From JAWLHU01 sp049325315 (GTDB lineage: Bacteria > Bacillota > Sulfobacillia > Symbiobacteriales > Symbiobacteriaceae), in contig JBMONB010000083.1 in the NCBI GenBank assembly GCA_049325315.1, positions 186,001 to 250,000 of the forward strand: a stretch of DNA of 64,000 bases, written 5' to 3'. A program made the translations under genes and the position numbers. The notes under the pieces are model-generated. The model was not told the DNA's origin. It saw nothing but the letters and a program-made list of their open reading frames with translations, and made no database searches. Shown here in pieces: positions 42,166-50,622 of this stretch (position 1 is the stretch's first letter; the number at the start of each line of letters is the position of its first letter).

Positions 42166-43845
42166 ATGTCCCTGATCGACTCCTTTGACCCGGGGCGCTA
42201 CCTCCGGTATGACGAGATGACCGCCCTGCTCCAGGAGCTGGCGGCGGCCTACCCGACCCTCTGCACCCTGGAGGAGATCGGCCGCTCCGATGAGGGGCGG
42301 GCGATTCTCGCGGTCACCCTGACCAACGCCGCCACCGGCCCGGCCGCCGAGAAGCCCGGCTACCTGGTAGACGCCAACACCCACGCCGGCGAGGTGACCG
42401 GCGGAGCGGCGGCGCTCTATACCATTCACCACCTGCTGACCCGGTACGGCCAGGAGCCGGAGGCCACCGAGATTCTGGACACCCGGGCCTTCTACGTGAT
42501 CCCCCGCATCGCGGTGGATGGCGTGGAGCTCTACCTGACCGACCCCGCCACCCTGCGCTCCAGCCCCAAGCGCTACCCCGAGCCCGAGGAGCTGCCCGGC
42601 CTCTACCCGAAGGACATCAACGGCGACGGGATGATCCTGCAGATGCGCATGGCGCATCCCGACGGCGACTGGAAGGTCGATGAGGTCGACCCGCGCCTGA
42701 TGGTCCGCCGGCGGCCCAATGACAGGGAGGGCGCCTTCTACCGGCTCTTCAGCGAGGGCGAGATCAAGGGCTGGGATGGGAGGACGATTCCGCCCCAGCG
42801 CCGCCCCATGGGGCTCGACTTCAACCGGAACTACCCGGCGTTCTGGAACCCCGAGGGGAGCCAGCCCGGGGCGGGGCGCTACCCGCTCTCGGAGCCCGAG
42901 ACCCGGGCGGTGGCGACCTTCATTCTCAGCCATCCGAACATTGGCGCCTACGTGGCCTACCACACCACCGGCGGCGTCCTGCTGCGCCCGCCGTCGAACG
43001 GGGGCGACGACAAGATCGGCCAGGCCGACCTGGAAGGGTTCAAGCGGATCGGCGAGATCTGCACCCGGGTGACTGGCTACCCCTGCAAGTCGACCTACGA
43101 CGCCTTCCACTACCCCGGTCAGCAGGCGCTGGTCAAGGGGGCCGATGACTGGGCCTACGAGCACCTGGGAATCCAGGCCTACTGCTTCGAGCTGTGGGAC
43201 CGGGACGGCCGGGCCGGCGCCCGCGGCTACGCCCAGGGCGGCGTCAAGGCGCTGCTGAAGCTGACCGAGGCCGAGATCATCGAAGATGAGCGGAAGCTGC
43301 TCAAGTGGAACGATGAGGCGCTGGGCGGGAAGGGGTTCATCAACTGGATGCCCTTCGAGCACCCGCAGCTCGGCCCGGTGGAGATCGGCGGCTGGGACCA
43401 CAAGCGAGCGGTGCAGAACCCGCCCGAGGGGCCGCTCCTGGTGGAGGAGGTCACCAGGGCCGCCGCCTTCACCTTCGAGCACTGCCTCGCCACCCCCCGC
43501 CTCGCCTTCGGCAAGGTGGAGGCGAAGGGGCTGGGCCCCAGCCTCTACGAGCTGGCGGTGGAGGTCTGCAACACCGGCTTCCTGCCCACCAACGTCACCC
43601 AGATGGCGGTCGAGCAGAAGCGGTCCACCGGGGTGAAGCTGACCCTGCAGGGCGCCGCTGTGGTCGCCCAGCGGGGGGCCGAGGTGAAGAACGGGGCCTA
43701 CGAGCTGGGCGAGATCGAGGGCTGGGGGAAGAACGGCCAGCGCTGGGTCATCTTCGTGGTGCGGGGGCAGGCCGGCCAGGCCGTCAACCTTACCGCTCGT
43801 CATGAGCGGGCGGGGGTTGCCCGGAACCAGATCACCCTGGCGTAA
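42166..43845 (+). CDS. M14 family zinc carboxypeptidase, paralogue 3
   Basis: A 559-residue paralogue with H73-A-G-E76 ('NTHAGEVTGG'), His in 'VAYHTTGG' and Glu in 'YCFELWDRD'. ATG 42166 is best spaced from GGAGGG; ATG 42160, which overlaps the previous stop, is an alternative. Same domain order as its partners, with a C-terminal domain resembling theirs ('GFLPTNVTQMAVEQK'). All three keep every catalytic residue. Confidence 0.93.
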   Translation: MSLIDSFDPGRYLRYDEMTALLQELAAAYPTLCTLEEIGRSDEGRAILAVTLTNAATGPAAEKPGYLVDANTHAGEVTGGAAALYTIHHLLTRYGQEPEATEILDTRAFYVIPRIAVDGVELYLTDPATLRSSPKRYPEPEELPGLYPKDINGDGMILQMRMAHPDGDWKVDEVDPRLMVRRRPNDREGAFYRLFSEGEIKGWDGRTIPPQRRPMGLDFNRNYPAFWNPEGSQPGAGRYPLSEPETRAVATFILSHPNIGAYVAYHTTGGVLLRPPSNGGDDKIGQADLEGFKRIGEICTRVTGYPCKSTYDAFHYPGQQALVKGADDWAYEHLGIQAYCFELWDRDGRAGARGYAQGGVKALLKLTEAEIIEDERKLLKWNDEALGGKGFINWMPFEHPQLGPVEIGGWDHKRAVQNPPEGPLLVEEVTRAAAFTFEHCLATPRLAFGKVEAKGLGPSLYELAVEVCNTGFLPTNVTQMAVEQKRSTGVKLTLQGAAVVAQRGAEVKNGAYELGEIEGWGKNGQRWVIFVVRGQAGQAVNLTARHERAGVARNQITLA

Positions 43846-43898
43846 GGAAACGAGACCCGCCCACACCCTGCGCCATTCTTGCGTAAGGAGGGAAGTAT

Positions 43899-44462
43899 GT
43901 GAGGCAGCTGTGGTGGGATGCGAGGCTCTCAGCCATCGAATCGCTCCTCGGCAAGTCGGAGGAACTGGTGGGCCATGCACCGATCCCCTTCGAATTGGGA
44001 CCGGAGGAGGGTGGCGCAGCCGATGTGATCTACTTCAAAGAGGGGATCCCCGGTGTTGTTGCCGTCACTGCTGAGCTGATCGGTCGGGATGATCAAGTGC
44101 CTAACGCTCTGGGCAACTACGAGCTGGCGATCTGTCACCGCGACGCAGATGATGTCTGGGGGCCGGACCTGATCAGCCGCCTTGCCTACTACACCCTGGA
44201 GGCGGAGCTGAATCCGGGCGAGACGATGGAGATCGGACCGGCCGCCCCCGACGGCGCTACCATCACGGCCCTCATGTTCACCGCCTTTGGCCGCTTCCAG
44301 GTGCGTGACCGGGCCGCCGGTCTCCTGCTCTGCATAGGGATCACGGCGGATGAGCTGGACGCGTGCATGAATGGCGAGCAGGAGCGGGTGGAAGCTGCGC
44401 TGAAGGCGTCCGGCGTCTTCCCCTACACGGATCTTTACAGGCCCTCCGTGCTCCGCACATAA
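43899..44462 (+). CDS. Suppressor-of-fused (SUFU) domain protein
   Basis: A 187-residue protein; GTG 43899 with TAAGGAGGGA. The bacterial SUFU pattern is visible in 'VAVTAELIGRDDQVPNALGNYELAICHR' and 'PDLISRLAYYTLEAELNPGETM'. In bacteria such proteins often act as immunity proteins to polymorphic toxins, but no toxin gene is adjacent, so the role is open. Ended by a terminator. Confidence 0.82.
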   Translation: MRQLWWDARLSAIESLLGKSEELVGHAPIPFELGPEEGGAADVIYFKEGIPGVVAVTAELIGRDDQVPNALGNYELAICHRDADDVWGPDLISRLAYYTLEAELNPGETMEIGPAAPDGATITALMFTAFGRFQVRDRAAGLLLCIGITADELDACMNGEQERVEAALKASGVFPYTDLYRPSVLRT

Positions 44463-44469
44463 CAACAAA

Positions 44470-44503
44470 GCCCGTGGGGAACTCCCCGCGGGCTCGCTCT
44501 TTC
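44470..44503. terminator. Bidirectional terminator between SUFU and patatin genes
   Basis: GCCCGTGGGG and CCCCGCGGGC form a ten-base stem (one G-T pair), followed by CTCTTT, between convergent genes. Confidence 0.75.
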
Positions 44504-45358
44504 CTAGTGCCAGAAGGCGGTCAGGTGGTCAGCGGCGGTCCGGCCCTGCCGCAGGCCCGCCTCCAGCGATGCGGTCCGGCGGGTGGCGTCCATCATGCTG
44601 GGCCCGAAGACCTCCAGCGCTTCCCGGTCTGGCAGGACCGGCTCCACCTGGGCCCCGGCGGCCCGGAGCCGCTCCATCTCGGCGATCAGCTGCCGGTGGC
44701 CCAGCGGATGTCCCACCGAGGCCATGGGGGCGATCACCAGCACCTTCTCATAGCCGGCGGCCAGGTCGGCGTTGGTGCCGGAGCGAACCCCGCCGTCGAT
44801 GTACCGGTGGCCGTTGATCGTGACCGGCGGGAAGAGGCCGGGCACGGTGCAGCTGGAGGCGACAGCCTTCGGCAGCTCCACGTTTGAGCCGCTCTCCCAG
44901 ACCGTGAGCTCTCCGCTCACCGCATCGACCGCCGTGATTTTCAGCGGTTTGGCAGGCCAGGGGACGCCCCCCAGGGTCTTGGTGAAGACCCCGAGCCACC
45001 GCTCCTCGTCCATGGTGCGGGCGACAAGGGCGATGGCGCCAAGCTCCCGGCGCAGCTCCGGGGTTACGGTCTGCGCCGTGAACCACTTCTCCAGCACCGC
45101 CGTCACCGTGGCCGGGTCGGTGTGCTGGTCGAGGCCTGAGGGCTTGTCTCCCTCGGCCTGTTGGGCGGCCAGCATCAGCTTGGGGTCGAGGCTGAAGGCC
45201 AGCTGTGTCCCGACCACCGAGCCGGCCGAGGTGCCCACGAACAGATCCGCATCGCTGAGCTGAATTCCGCCCTCTGCCATCGCCGCGGCCAGCCCCGTCA
45301 TCCACGCGATCCCCAGCGTTCCCCCGCCCCCCAGGACCACCGCTCGCCTTGCCATCAC
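44504..45358 (-). CDS. Patatin-like phospholipase
   Basis: A 284-residue protein with the glycine-rich oxyanion loop 'GGGGTLGIAW' (10-19), the nucleophile Ser45 in 'VGTSAGS' and the catalytic Asp in 'DGGVRS'. Begins GTG-ATG (either possible) after GAGGAGG. Family members release fatty acids from phospholipids or lysophospholipids. No signal peptide. Single gene. Confidence 0.9.
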   Translation of the reverse strand: MMARRAVVLGGGGTLGIAWMTGLAAAMAEGGIQLSDADLFVGTSAGSVVGTQLAFSLDPKLMLAAQQAEGDKPSGLDQHTDPATVTAVLEKWFTAQTVTPELRRELGAIALVARTMDEERWLGVFTKTLGGVPWPAKPLKITAVDAVSGELTVWESGSNVELPKAVASSCTVPGLFPPVTINGHRYIDGGVRSGTNADLAAGYEKVLVIAPMASVGHPLGHRQLIAEMERLRAAGAQVEPVLPDREALEVFGPSMMDATRRTASLEAGLRQGRTAADHLTAFWH

Positions 45359-45481
45359 CCGCAGCCTCCTCTTGCACTGGGAATGAATTGGATCAGGTGG
45401 TATCAGAATAGCACGACAACCGGGGCCTGCTCAAGCAGGACAGAGGAGCCACCGACCCCAAAAGGCCGGTGGCTCCCTCCT

Positions 45482-45994
45482 TCACTCCGCGATGGTGAAC
45501 CGCCAGGCGCAGTAGTACTCCGGCGGATGCGGGTCCGGCGGGCAGGAGATCACCTCGGTCTTGATCCGGGGATCGATGGTCCGGGCGAAGCCGGCGTACT
45601 CCACCAGCCCCACCGACTTGCAGGGGAAGGGGGGCAGCCCCTTGCGCTCCCGGGCCTCCTGCACCCGGCACCGCTTCATGCGAAAGATCAGGGTCCGGTC
45701 GTCGGGCCGCTCGGTCTCCTGCTCGTTGACCAGGGCGTAGAGCCGGAACCGGAGCGCCTGGGCGAGGCCGTCCAGTTCGGCCTGAGCCGGGAGGTTGAGA
45801 ATCCGGCGGATGCGGTCGCCCTCGATCACGGTGAAGCGCTCCCAGGCCTGGGCGTCCAGCCGGATCGCCTCCTCCATGCCGTGGGCAGCCTCCACCGCCT
45901 GAAACCAGAGCCCGTCGTGGGCCAGCCACCGCTTGGCGAAGTCGGTGAGCAGGTCGAGCAGCTCCTCCCGGGTCAGGTCCTGTATCTCCCGCAT
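45482..45994 (-). CDS. Conserved cytosolic protein, DUF6125-like
   Basis: A 170-residue protein; ATG 45994 with GAGGGAGG upstream, and the upstream extension is unlikely. The pattern 'WLAHDGLWFQAVEAAHGMEEAIRLD' and a later Cys pair ('MKRCRVQEAR', 'FPCKSVG', 'VISCPPDPHP') recall a family of four-helix cytosolic proteins with a Cys-His rich C-terminal part. No biochemical role is established; a hydrophobic-ligand or metal-binding role is possible. Confidence 0.65.
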   Translation of the reverse strand: MREIQDLTREELLDLLTDFAKRWLAHDGLWFQAVEAAHGMEEAIRLDAQAWERFTVIEGDRIRRILNLPAQAELDGLAQALRFRLYALVNEQETERPDDRTLIFRMKRCRVQEARERKGLPPFPCKSVGLVEYAGFARTIDPRIKTEVISCPPDPHPPEYYCAWRFTIAE

Positions 45995-46115
45995 GGTGGC
46001 GCCTCCCTCGCTATATGATACCCTGCCAGGTATAGTTCGATTGTAGCAGGCAGGGGGAGGGGTGGACACCCACAGGAAGAGCCATTTGTGGGGTAGACCC
46101 TGGGGGGCAGGGGCG

Positions 46116-46240
46116 TTACCGCATCAGACCTGTGTGGGTCAGATTCACCTCTACGGTCACGGTCACAGACAGGTCGGGGTACCGGTCATTCCAGTCCGAC
46201 TGAACCTGGCGCCAAAGCGCTGGATTAGCCCGGCGTAGGG
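46116..46240 (-). pseudogene. gerAC-like remnant, last ~37 codons
   Basis: One frame ending at TAA 46116 reads 'ANPALWRQVQSDWNDRYPDL' and continues to 'VNLTHTGLMR', the C-terminal signature of GerAC-type germinant-receptor lipoproteins. Its upstream part is missing: immediately before it lies the middle of gerAA in another frame. A deletion therefore fused the inside of gerAA to the end of gerAC. Confidence 0.7.
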
Positions 46241-47149
46241 GCCGGCGCCTTGGCTTCCCCTGCCAGGCGCAAGGTCAGTGTAGTCGGGAGTGCGTCGTGG
46301 TTGAAGCTGAGCACAGCCACGTAGAAGCCGGTGAGGCCCAATGAAATGGTCGTAGCAAGGTAACGGACCCATCGGATGAAGGTGGTCAGGGGCCATCCCT
46401 GGTAGTAGTCCTCACTCACCTGCAATAGGGGGTAAGGGTGATGGGAGCGCTCAGGACAAACGGAGTTCCGTCCGTCACAATGGCAATGCGTCCCTCCAGC
46501 AGGTTGCCGCAGGTTATGTCGACCCGTTCGGTGGCCTGGACGGTGGGAAAGACCGTGTACGGATTATCTCTCAAGAACTCCTCGATATAGCCGCTTTCCA
46601 GTACACCATCGATGTCGATCCGCTCAAGTCGGGCAACCACTTCCTGTACGGTTGCCTCTTCTGCCACCCCTTGCAGATAGAGCACGGCGACCCGAGTGTG
46701 GGTGCGCTTCCCAAGTGAAACGTACCTGACCCGGAGCGCAGGTGTCTGGATGCGGCTCCGCAGCAGTGCTAAGTTCCGCTCCAGGTTCTCCACAAAGCCT
46801 TCACGCGAGCCCCTTACCACCGGGCTGGACTCGGGTTCGGCGACAGAGCGGCCGATGTCGTTCGTGGGCAGCGAGAGAATCAGCGCTTCGGGTCTGGTTC
46901 GAGGGTGAACGCCACCGAGCCGCGGGCGAGCGGCTCGATCACCTGCCTGTCCAGGGCGTTCTCGTCGACGTTCCCCTGCAGGTAAACGACAGCCGCTGCC
47001 TGCTCGGCGCTAAGCCCGAGGCGAAACCGCCGGATGACCAGATCTTCGGTGTGATGGTAAAGCCGCTGGAGCGCCTGCAGATTCTCTTCGAGGCGGGGGC
47101 CAAGAGGTTGTCCTGATTCCTGCCGGCCTTGGCCCGGAAGTTTAGCCAT
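46240..47149 (-). pseudogene. gerAA-like spore germinant receptor gene, frameshifted and truncated
   Basis: ATG 47149 has a good RBS (CAGGAGG). The product starts as GerAA ('LEENLQALQRLYHHTEDLVIRRF', 'AVVYLQGNVDE'), shifts frame near 46888, continues ('VVRGSREGFVENLERN', 'DIDGVLESGYIEEFL', 'DGTPFVLSAPIT'), shifts again near 46430, then gives the first membrane segments ('SEDYYQGWPLTTFIRWVRYL') before the fusion with the gerAC end near 46240. Two frameshifts and loss of the C-terminal membrane part make it non-functional. Confidence 0.82.
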
Positions 47150-48044
47150 GGGCCTTGCCTCCTGCAGGGCGATATTCGTGGAGACCCCGCAGCATGGCGA
47201 CTTCCAGTAACTGCGTGATATCGGCAAAAACGTATCTGGACCAGATCAGAATCACCCCTGCCAGCAGTCCGATCACCAGCTTGCGCCGCTTCAACCCGAG
47301 GCTTACTCGAATGGAGCGTGCGGCTCCCCAGACAGCAGACTAATTTTGACGTACATAGAGCCCAACCAGAGCGCCACCAGGATCCATTCCACACGGGTCA
47401 GGAACTCAGCCTCCCTGACCATGCGGAAGGCGGTGAGGGTGGGAAGGATCTCCCGGTCAATCAGGTGCGGTCCCATCATGGCAATGAGCATGGCCGCCCC
47501 GAAACTGACCATCGCGGCGTTAATCACGGTGGCTACCCACATGGATTTCAGAGCCGTCTGCGGCTCCCGCAGGCAGGGCATGGCCGGCATGACCGTCCAG
47601 GCGATCAGCGAGCCGTCCCAGTACCTCCATCCCGCCAAGCACGCCGCTCAGCACCAGGAGAATCATGAGGAGGCTGATGGCGAGTGCAGGGGTATCCGGC
47701 AGCATGGTCAGGAGAAATACCTCGGTGAAGACGTGCAGTGCAATCGCGCCCAGGTGGAGAAAGAGAAGGGCGTAGATCAGGTTGACTGCGCGTCCGACCC
47801 ACGGCCCCAGCACCTTCATATTGACGGTGAAGAGCGTCCTACCGGGGAAGCGCGCTAGCAAGTGATAGGGGACGAGCGCAATGAGAAACGCCGTGCCTGC
47901 CGCCAGCCACGCGGAGATCCAGGCGTCTCGCGTGGCTGGGGCGCCCGTCAGAATGGGCGCGTAGGTCGTAAGCATGGAGAGTTTGACCGCAACAATCATG
48001 GCGGCCAGTTCTCTCCAGCTGAAGTAGCGCGCCCCTGTCTGCAC
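47142..48044 (-). pseudogene. gerAB-like germinant receptor permease gene, frameshifted with internal deletion
   Basis: The start ('FSWRELAAMIVAVKLSMLTTYAP') and several membrane segments match GerAB/APC-type germination permeases. After 'GVLGGMEVLGR' the reading moves to a second frame ('IAWTVMPAMPCLREPQTALKS' to 'SMYVKISLL') with about 50 expected residues missing. The C-terminal end ('RRKLVIGLLAGVILIWSRYVF') is back in the first frame and stops at 47142, overlapping the gerAA start. So the operon order was B-A-C, translationally coupled, now decayed. Confidence 0.82.
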
Positions 48045-48149
48045 GTGATGCCCTCCCCCGTTGTTTTACTTTGTCAGTTTTCCCTGGTTGATGGCGAATA
48101 GTGTAGAGCCTTTGAGCAACGGGTGAGGGGGCTTCCGCTCATGTTCGCT

Positions 48150-48358
48150 CCGGCCTCGGCTACAAGGGGACCGGCCTCGTCTACAAGGGGACCGGCCTCG
48201 GCTAGAAGGGGACCGGCCTCGGCCACAAGGGGACCGGCCTCGGCTACAAGGGGCCGGCCTCGGCTACAAGGGAACCGGCCTCGGCTACAAGGGAACCGGC
48301 CTCGGCTACAAGGGGATCGGTCTGGGCTACAAGGGGACCGGTCTGGGCTACAAGGGTT
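48150..48358. repeat. Tandem array of ten 21-bp units
   Basis: Ten head-to-tail copies of a unit starting CCGGCCTCGGCTAC and ending in AAGGGGA. Nine are about 21 bases, while unit 5 (48234-48253) has 20. The last two copies carry the variant CGGTCTGGG. It lies between the decayed gerAB (start 48044) and the DinB gene (48443). Reading through it would change frame at unit 5, and no RBS precedes it, so I regard it as non-coding. Confidence 0.85.
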
Positions 48359-48442
48359 GAAGGATGAGTTCGCACAAAGAAGAATAGGTTAGCTGCCGAT
48401 GGCGTGCAGACTCCCAAATCGCAAGCGAGGGGAATGACGGCG

Positions 48443-48979
48443 ATGCGACATGACGGGTTCAACCTGGAGGATGCGGTGGCGATTCTGGAGCGAACGCCCG
48501 CGAGCCTGAGCGCCTTGCTCACGGGCTTGCCCGAGCGCTGGGTGAGGGCGACGGAAGGGGAGTCCACCTGGTCACCGTACGACGTGATCGGTCATCTGAT
48601 CCACGGGGAGAAGGACGACTGGATCCCGCGGGCCCGGCACATCCTGGCCGGTGAGACACGGCCGTTCAAGCCCTTTGACCGAACCGCCCACTTCACGGAG
48701 AGCCAGGGCAAGAGCCTGGGCGAACTGCTGGCGACGTTTGCCGAACTGCGGCGAGAGAGCCTCGCTGCCCTGGCGGCCATGAATCTGACCCCTGCTGATC
48801 TGTCCCGCACGGGGCAGCACCCCGCATTCGGGGAGGTGACGCTGGGACAGCTGCTGGCCACCTGGGTGGTGCACGACATGACCCACGTGGCACAGATCGT
48901 CCGCACGATGGCCAAGGTGTACGGCGATGCGGTCGGTCCGTGGCGCGAGTACCTGTCGATCCTGCATGATCGGGCGTGA
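48443..48979 (+). CDS. DinB family metal-dependent protein
   Basis: About 178 residues from ATG 48443 (ATG 48434 is also possible). DinB-like four-helix bundle with the metal-binding histidines: 'VIGHLIHGEKDDW' and 'VVHDMTHVAQIVRTM'. In this superfamily such proteins act as thiol-dependent S-transferases (bacillithiol or mycothiol) or damage-inducible proteins of unknown role. Followed by a strong terminator. Confidence 0.88.
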   Translation: MRHDGFNLEDAVAILERTPASLSALLTGLPERWVRATEGESTWSPYDVIGHLIHGEKDDWIPRARHILAGETRPFKPFDRTAHFTESQGKSLGELLATFAELRRESLAALAAMNLTPADLSRTGQHPAFGEVTLGQLLATWVVHDMTHVAQIVRTMAKVYGDAVGPWREYLSILHDRA

Positions 48980-48985
48980 GAGCAA

Positions 48986-49028
48986 AGGCCCCCGGCACCG
49001 CCATCCGTGGCGGGCCGGGGGCCCTTTA
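48986..49028. terminator. Bidirectional terminator after dinB-like gene
   Basis: AAAGGCCCCCGGC and GCCGGGGGCCCTTT form a long stem, with an inner CCGCCA-TCCG-TGGCGG hairpin. Lies between convergent stops at 48979 and 49031. Confidence 0.8.
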
Positions 49029-49030
49029 CG

Positions 49031-49591
49031 CTAGCCCTGCTGCTCCTCTTCCGCCGATTCGCTCATCGGCACAAAGCTCCGGTTGTCCCAACTCAGCTTC
49101 ACGCAGTGCCCCAGCTCTGCATGCTTGACGTGCTCGACCTGGAGCACCAGCCGCAGGCCCTGGGCAATCTCGACCTCCTTGGCCTGCAGGATCGCCTGGA
49201 AGTTGGCCCTGACCACCCGGCCCTGCTCGCTCCAGTCCAGCGCCATGTACGACGGGCTCTGCTTTGCCCGGGGCACCCCGTAGATCACCGTGGGCTCCGC
49301 CTCGTCGAAGTGAATCTCCAGCGCCCCGGGGGTGGGGGAGGTCATGCGGCGCGCCTTGACCGCTTCACGGATCGCCTCGATGGCCTTGGTCGATCCCTTC
49401 CCGACGTACCCCCGATGCGGAATGCTGAACTGCGGCCCCACCATGTTCCGGGTCACCTTCGGAGCGACCGACAGGTCAAAGAAGGTCGACCTGCCCGCCA
49501 CCTCTTTGGCCGCCAGCTGCCCGGCGGCCACCAGCTCCTGAACGTTGGGAGCCCCTTCCACGCCCTTGCCCTTCGGTCCGGTTCCGGCCAT
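49031..49591 (-). CDS. Hypothetical protein (186 aa)
   Basis: ATG 49591 is eight bases after GGGGAGG; ATG 49594 is an alternative. The protein is soluble with an alternating beta/alpha pattern ('STFFDLSVAPKVTRNMVGPQFS', 'AIEAIREAVKARRM', 'LEIHFDEAEPTVIYGV') and an acidic tail ending 'ESAEEEQQG'. No motif recognised. It is a single gene. Confidence 0.75.
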   Translation of the reverse strand: MAGTGPKGKGVEGAPNVQELVAAGQLAAKEVAGRSTFFDLSVAPKVTRNMVGPQFSIPHRGYVGKGSTKAIEAIREAVKARRMTSPTPGALEIHFDEAEPTVIYGVPRAKQSPSYMALDWSEQGRVVRANFQAILQAKEVEIAQGLRLVLQVEHVKHAELGHCVKLSWDNRSFVPMSESAEEEQQG

Positions 49592-49690
49592 CATCCATCC
49601 TCCCCATATGCAACCCTTCATGGATCTATTCAGAATATACCATGAAGAAGTATGAAATGGCAATAGCTGGACTTAATTCTTTTTACAGGA

Positions 49691-49855
49691 TTAGATGGGC
49701 TGCTTCTCCCTGGCCCCGGTGGCGCCGCCGAAGAGCGGGCGCAGGCGGATGGGCAGAGCGGCGCCCGAATGCCCTTCCTGGTCGAGAAGGGCAGAGAGCG
49801 CGTCCATCACTTCACGGGGCAGCGCCGGCATCACCATCACCGAAACCAGGGCCAT
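49691..49855 (-). CDS. Possible small protein (54 aa)
   Basis: A short frame with ATG 49855 seven bases after GGAGG, GC-rich third codon positions like real genes here, and an ordered sequence ('MALVSVMVMPALPREVMDAL' at the start). It sits alone between the gene ending at 49591 and the selenoprotein operon. No family resemblance known; it may be a chance frame. Confidence 0.4.
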   Translation of the reverse strand: MALVSVMVMPALPREVMDALSALLDQEGHSGAALPIRLRPLFGGATGAREKQPI

Positions 49856-50057
49856 GACCATTCCTCCAATCTGCGCGCAGTCACTCTACCTGCTCCGGCG
49901 TCTATCGTTCTCTCCTCCGGCCCGGAGCCATTTCGCTCCACTGGACGCAGCGGGCAGCCCGCTTGTTTCAGAAGAGTGTGGACGGAATATTTCTGGCTCC
50001 TCTGGGTGATCCTACCCCAGCGGGGATGGACCCCATTTCACGCGAAGGAGGACGCAC

Positions 50058-50555
50058 ATGCCGAAGGGCGCGACCAAAACCAAGACCCTGAAGGTGGGGG
50101 ACAAGGCGCCGGACTTCACCCTGAAGTCCCACCTTGACAAGGAGATTACGCTCTCCGACCTGAAGGGCAAGAACGTATTTATTGCCTTCTATCCGCTTGA
50201 CTGGACCCCCGTCTGAGGCGCGCAGATGCCCTCGTACGAGGACGACCTGTCCCGTTTCGAGGAGTACAATACCCAGGTGCTGGGTATCAGCGTGGACTCG
50301 ATTCCGAGCCACAAGGCTTGGGCCAAGTCGATCGGCGGGATCAGCTACCCGCTGCTCTCCGACTTCTATCCGCACGGGAAGGTGTGCGAGGACTACGGCG
50401 TGCTCCGGACCGACGACGGCTCCCCCGCCTACGGGGCCTCGGAGCGGGCGCTGTTGATCATCGACAAGGAGGGCGTCGTCAAATGGATCGACGTCCACCC
50501 CATCGGCGAGCAGCCCGACAATGAGGAGCTGTTCGAGATCCTTCGCAAAATGTAA
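50058..50555 (+). CDS. Selenocysteine-containing peroxiredoxin (in-frame UGA at 50214-50216)
   Basis: ATG 50058 (GAAGGAGGA RBS) and the stop after 50552 are in one frame, interrupted only by TGA at codon 53. The product is a 165-residue thioredoxin-fold peroxiredoxin ('GDKAPDFTLKSHLDKEITLS' near the N-terminus, 'FYPLDWTPV-U-GAQMPSYE', then 'VLGISVDSIPSHKAWAKSIG'). The UGA falls exactly where the peroxidatic Cys of AhpC/BCP-type enzymes occurs, so it reads as selenocysteine. Cys110 ('KVCEDYGV') could act as a resolving thiol. A SECIS-like hairpin follows. The second selenoprotein gene begins 67 bases downstream. It would reduce H2O2 or organic peroxides in the cytosol. Confidence 0.9.
50217..50250 (+). 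promoter_or_regulatory. Candidate bacterial SECIS element of the Sec-peroxiredoxin
   Basis: CCTC (50230-50233) and GAGG (50238-50241) close a GTAC loop that starts 17 bases after the UGA, with an outer CAG/CTG pair (50223-50225 and 50248-50250). The loop opens with G-U, as in known bSECIS hairpins. The stem is short, so SelB recognition needs a test. Confidence 0.5.
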
Positions 50556-50622
50556 TCGGACCGGGGCGGGGCGAATGCCCCGCCCAAGGCGCGACCGGCC
50601 GCGCAGAAGAGGAGGTCTGTTC

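Noticed and set aside
48150..48358. CRISPR array
   Set aside because: The units are contiguous without spacers, and no cas genes are present.
48123..48392. A repeat protein encoded by the 21-bp array
   Set aside because: Unit 5 is one base short, so the repeat peptide changes frame midway, and there is no RBS.
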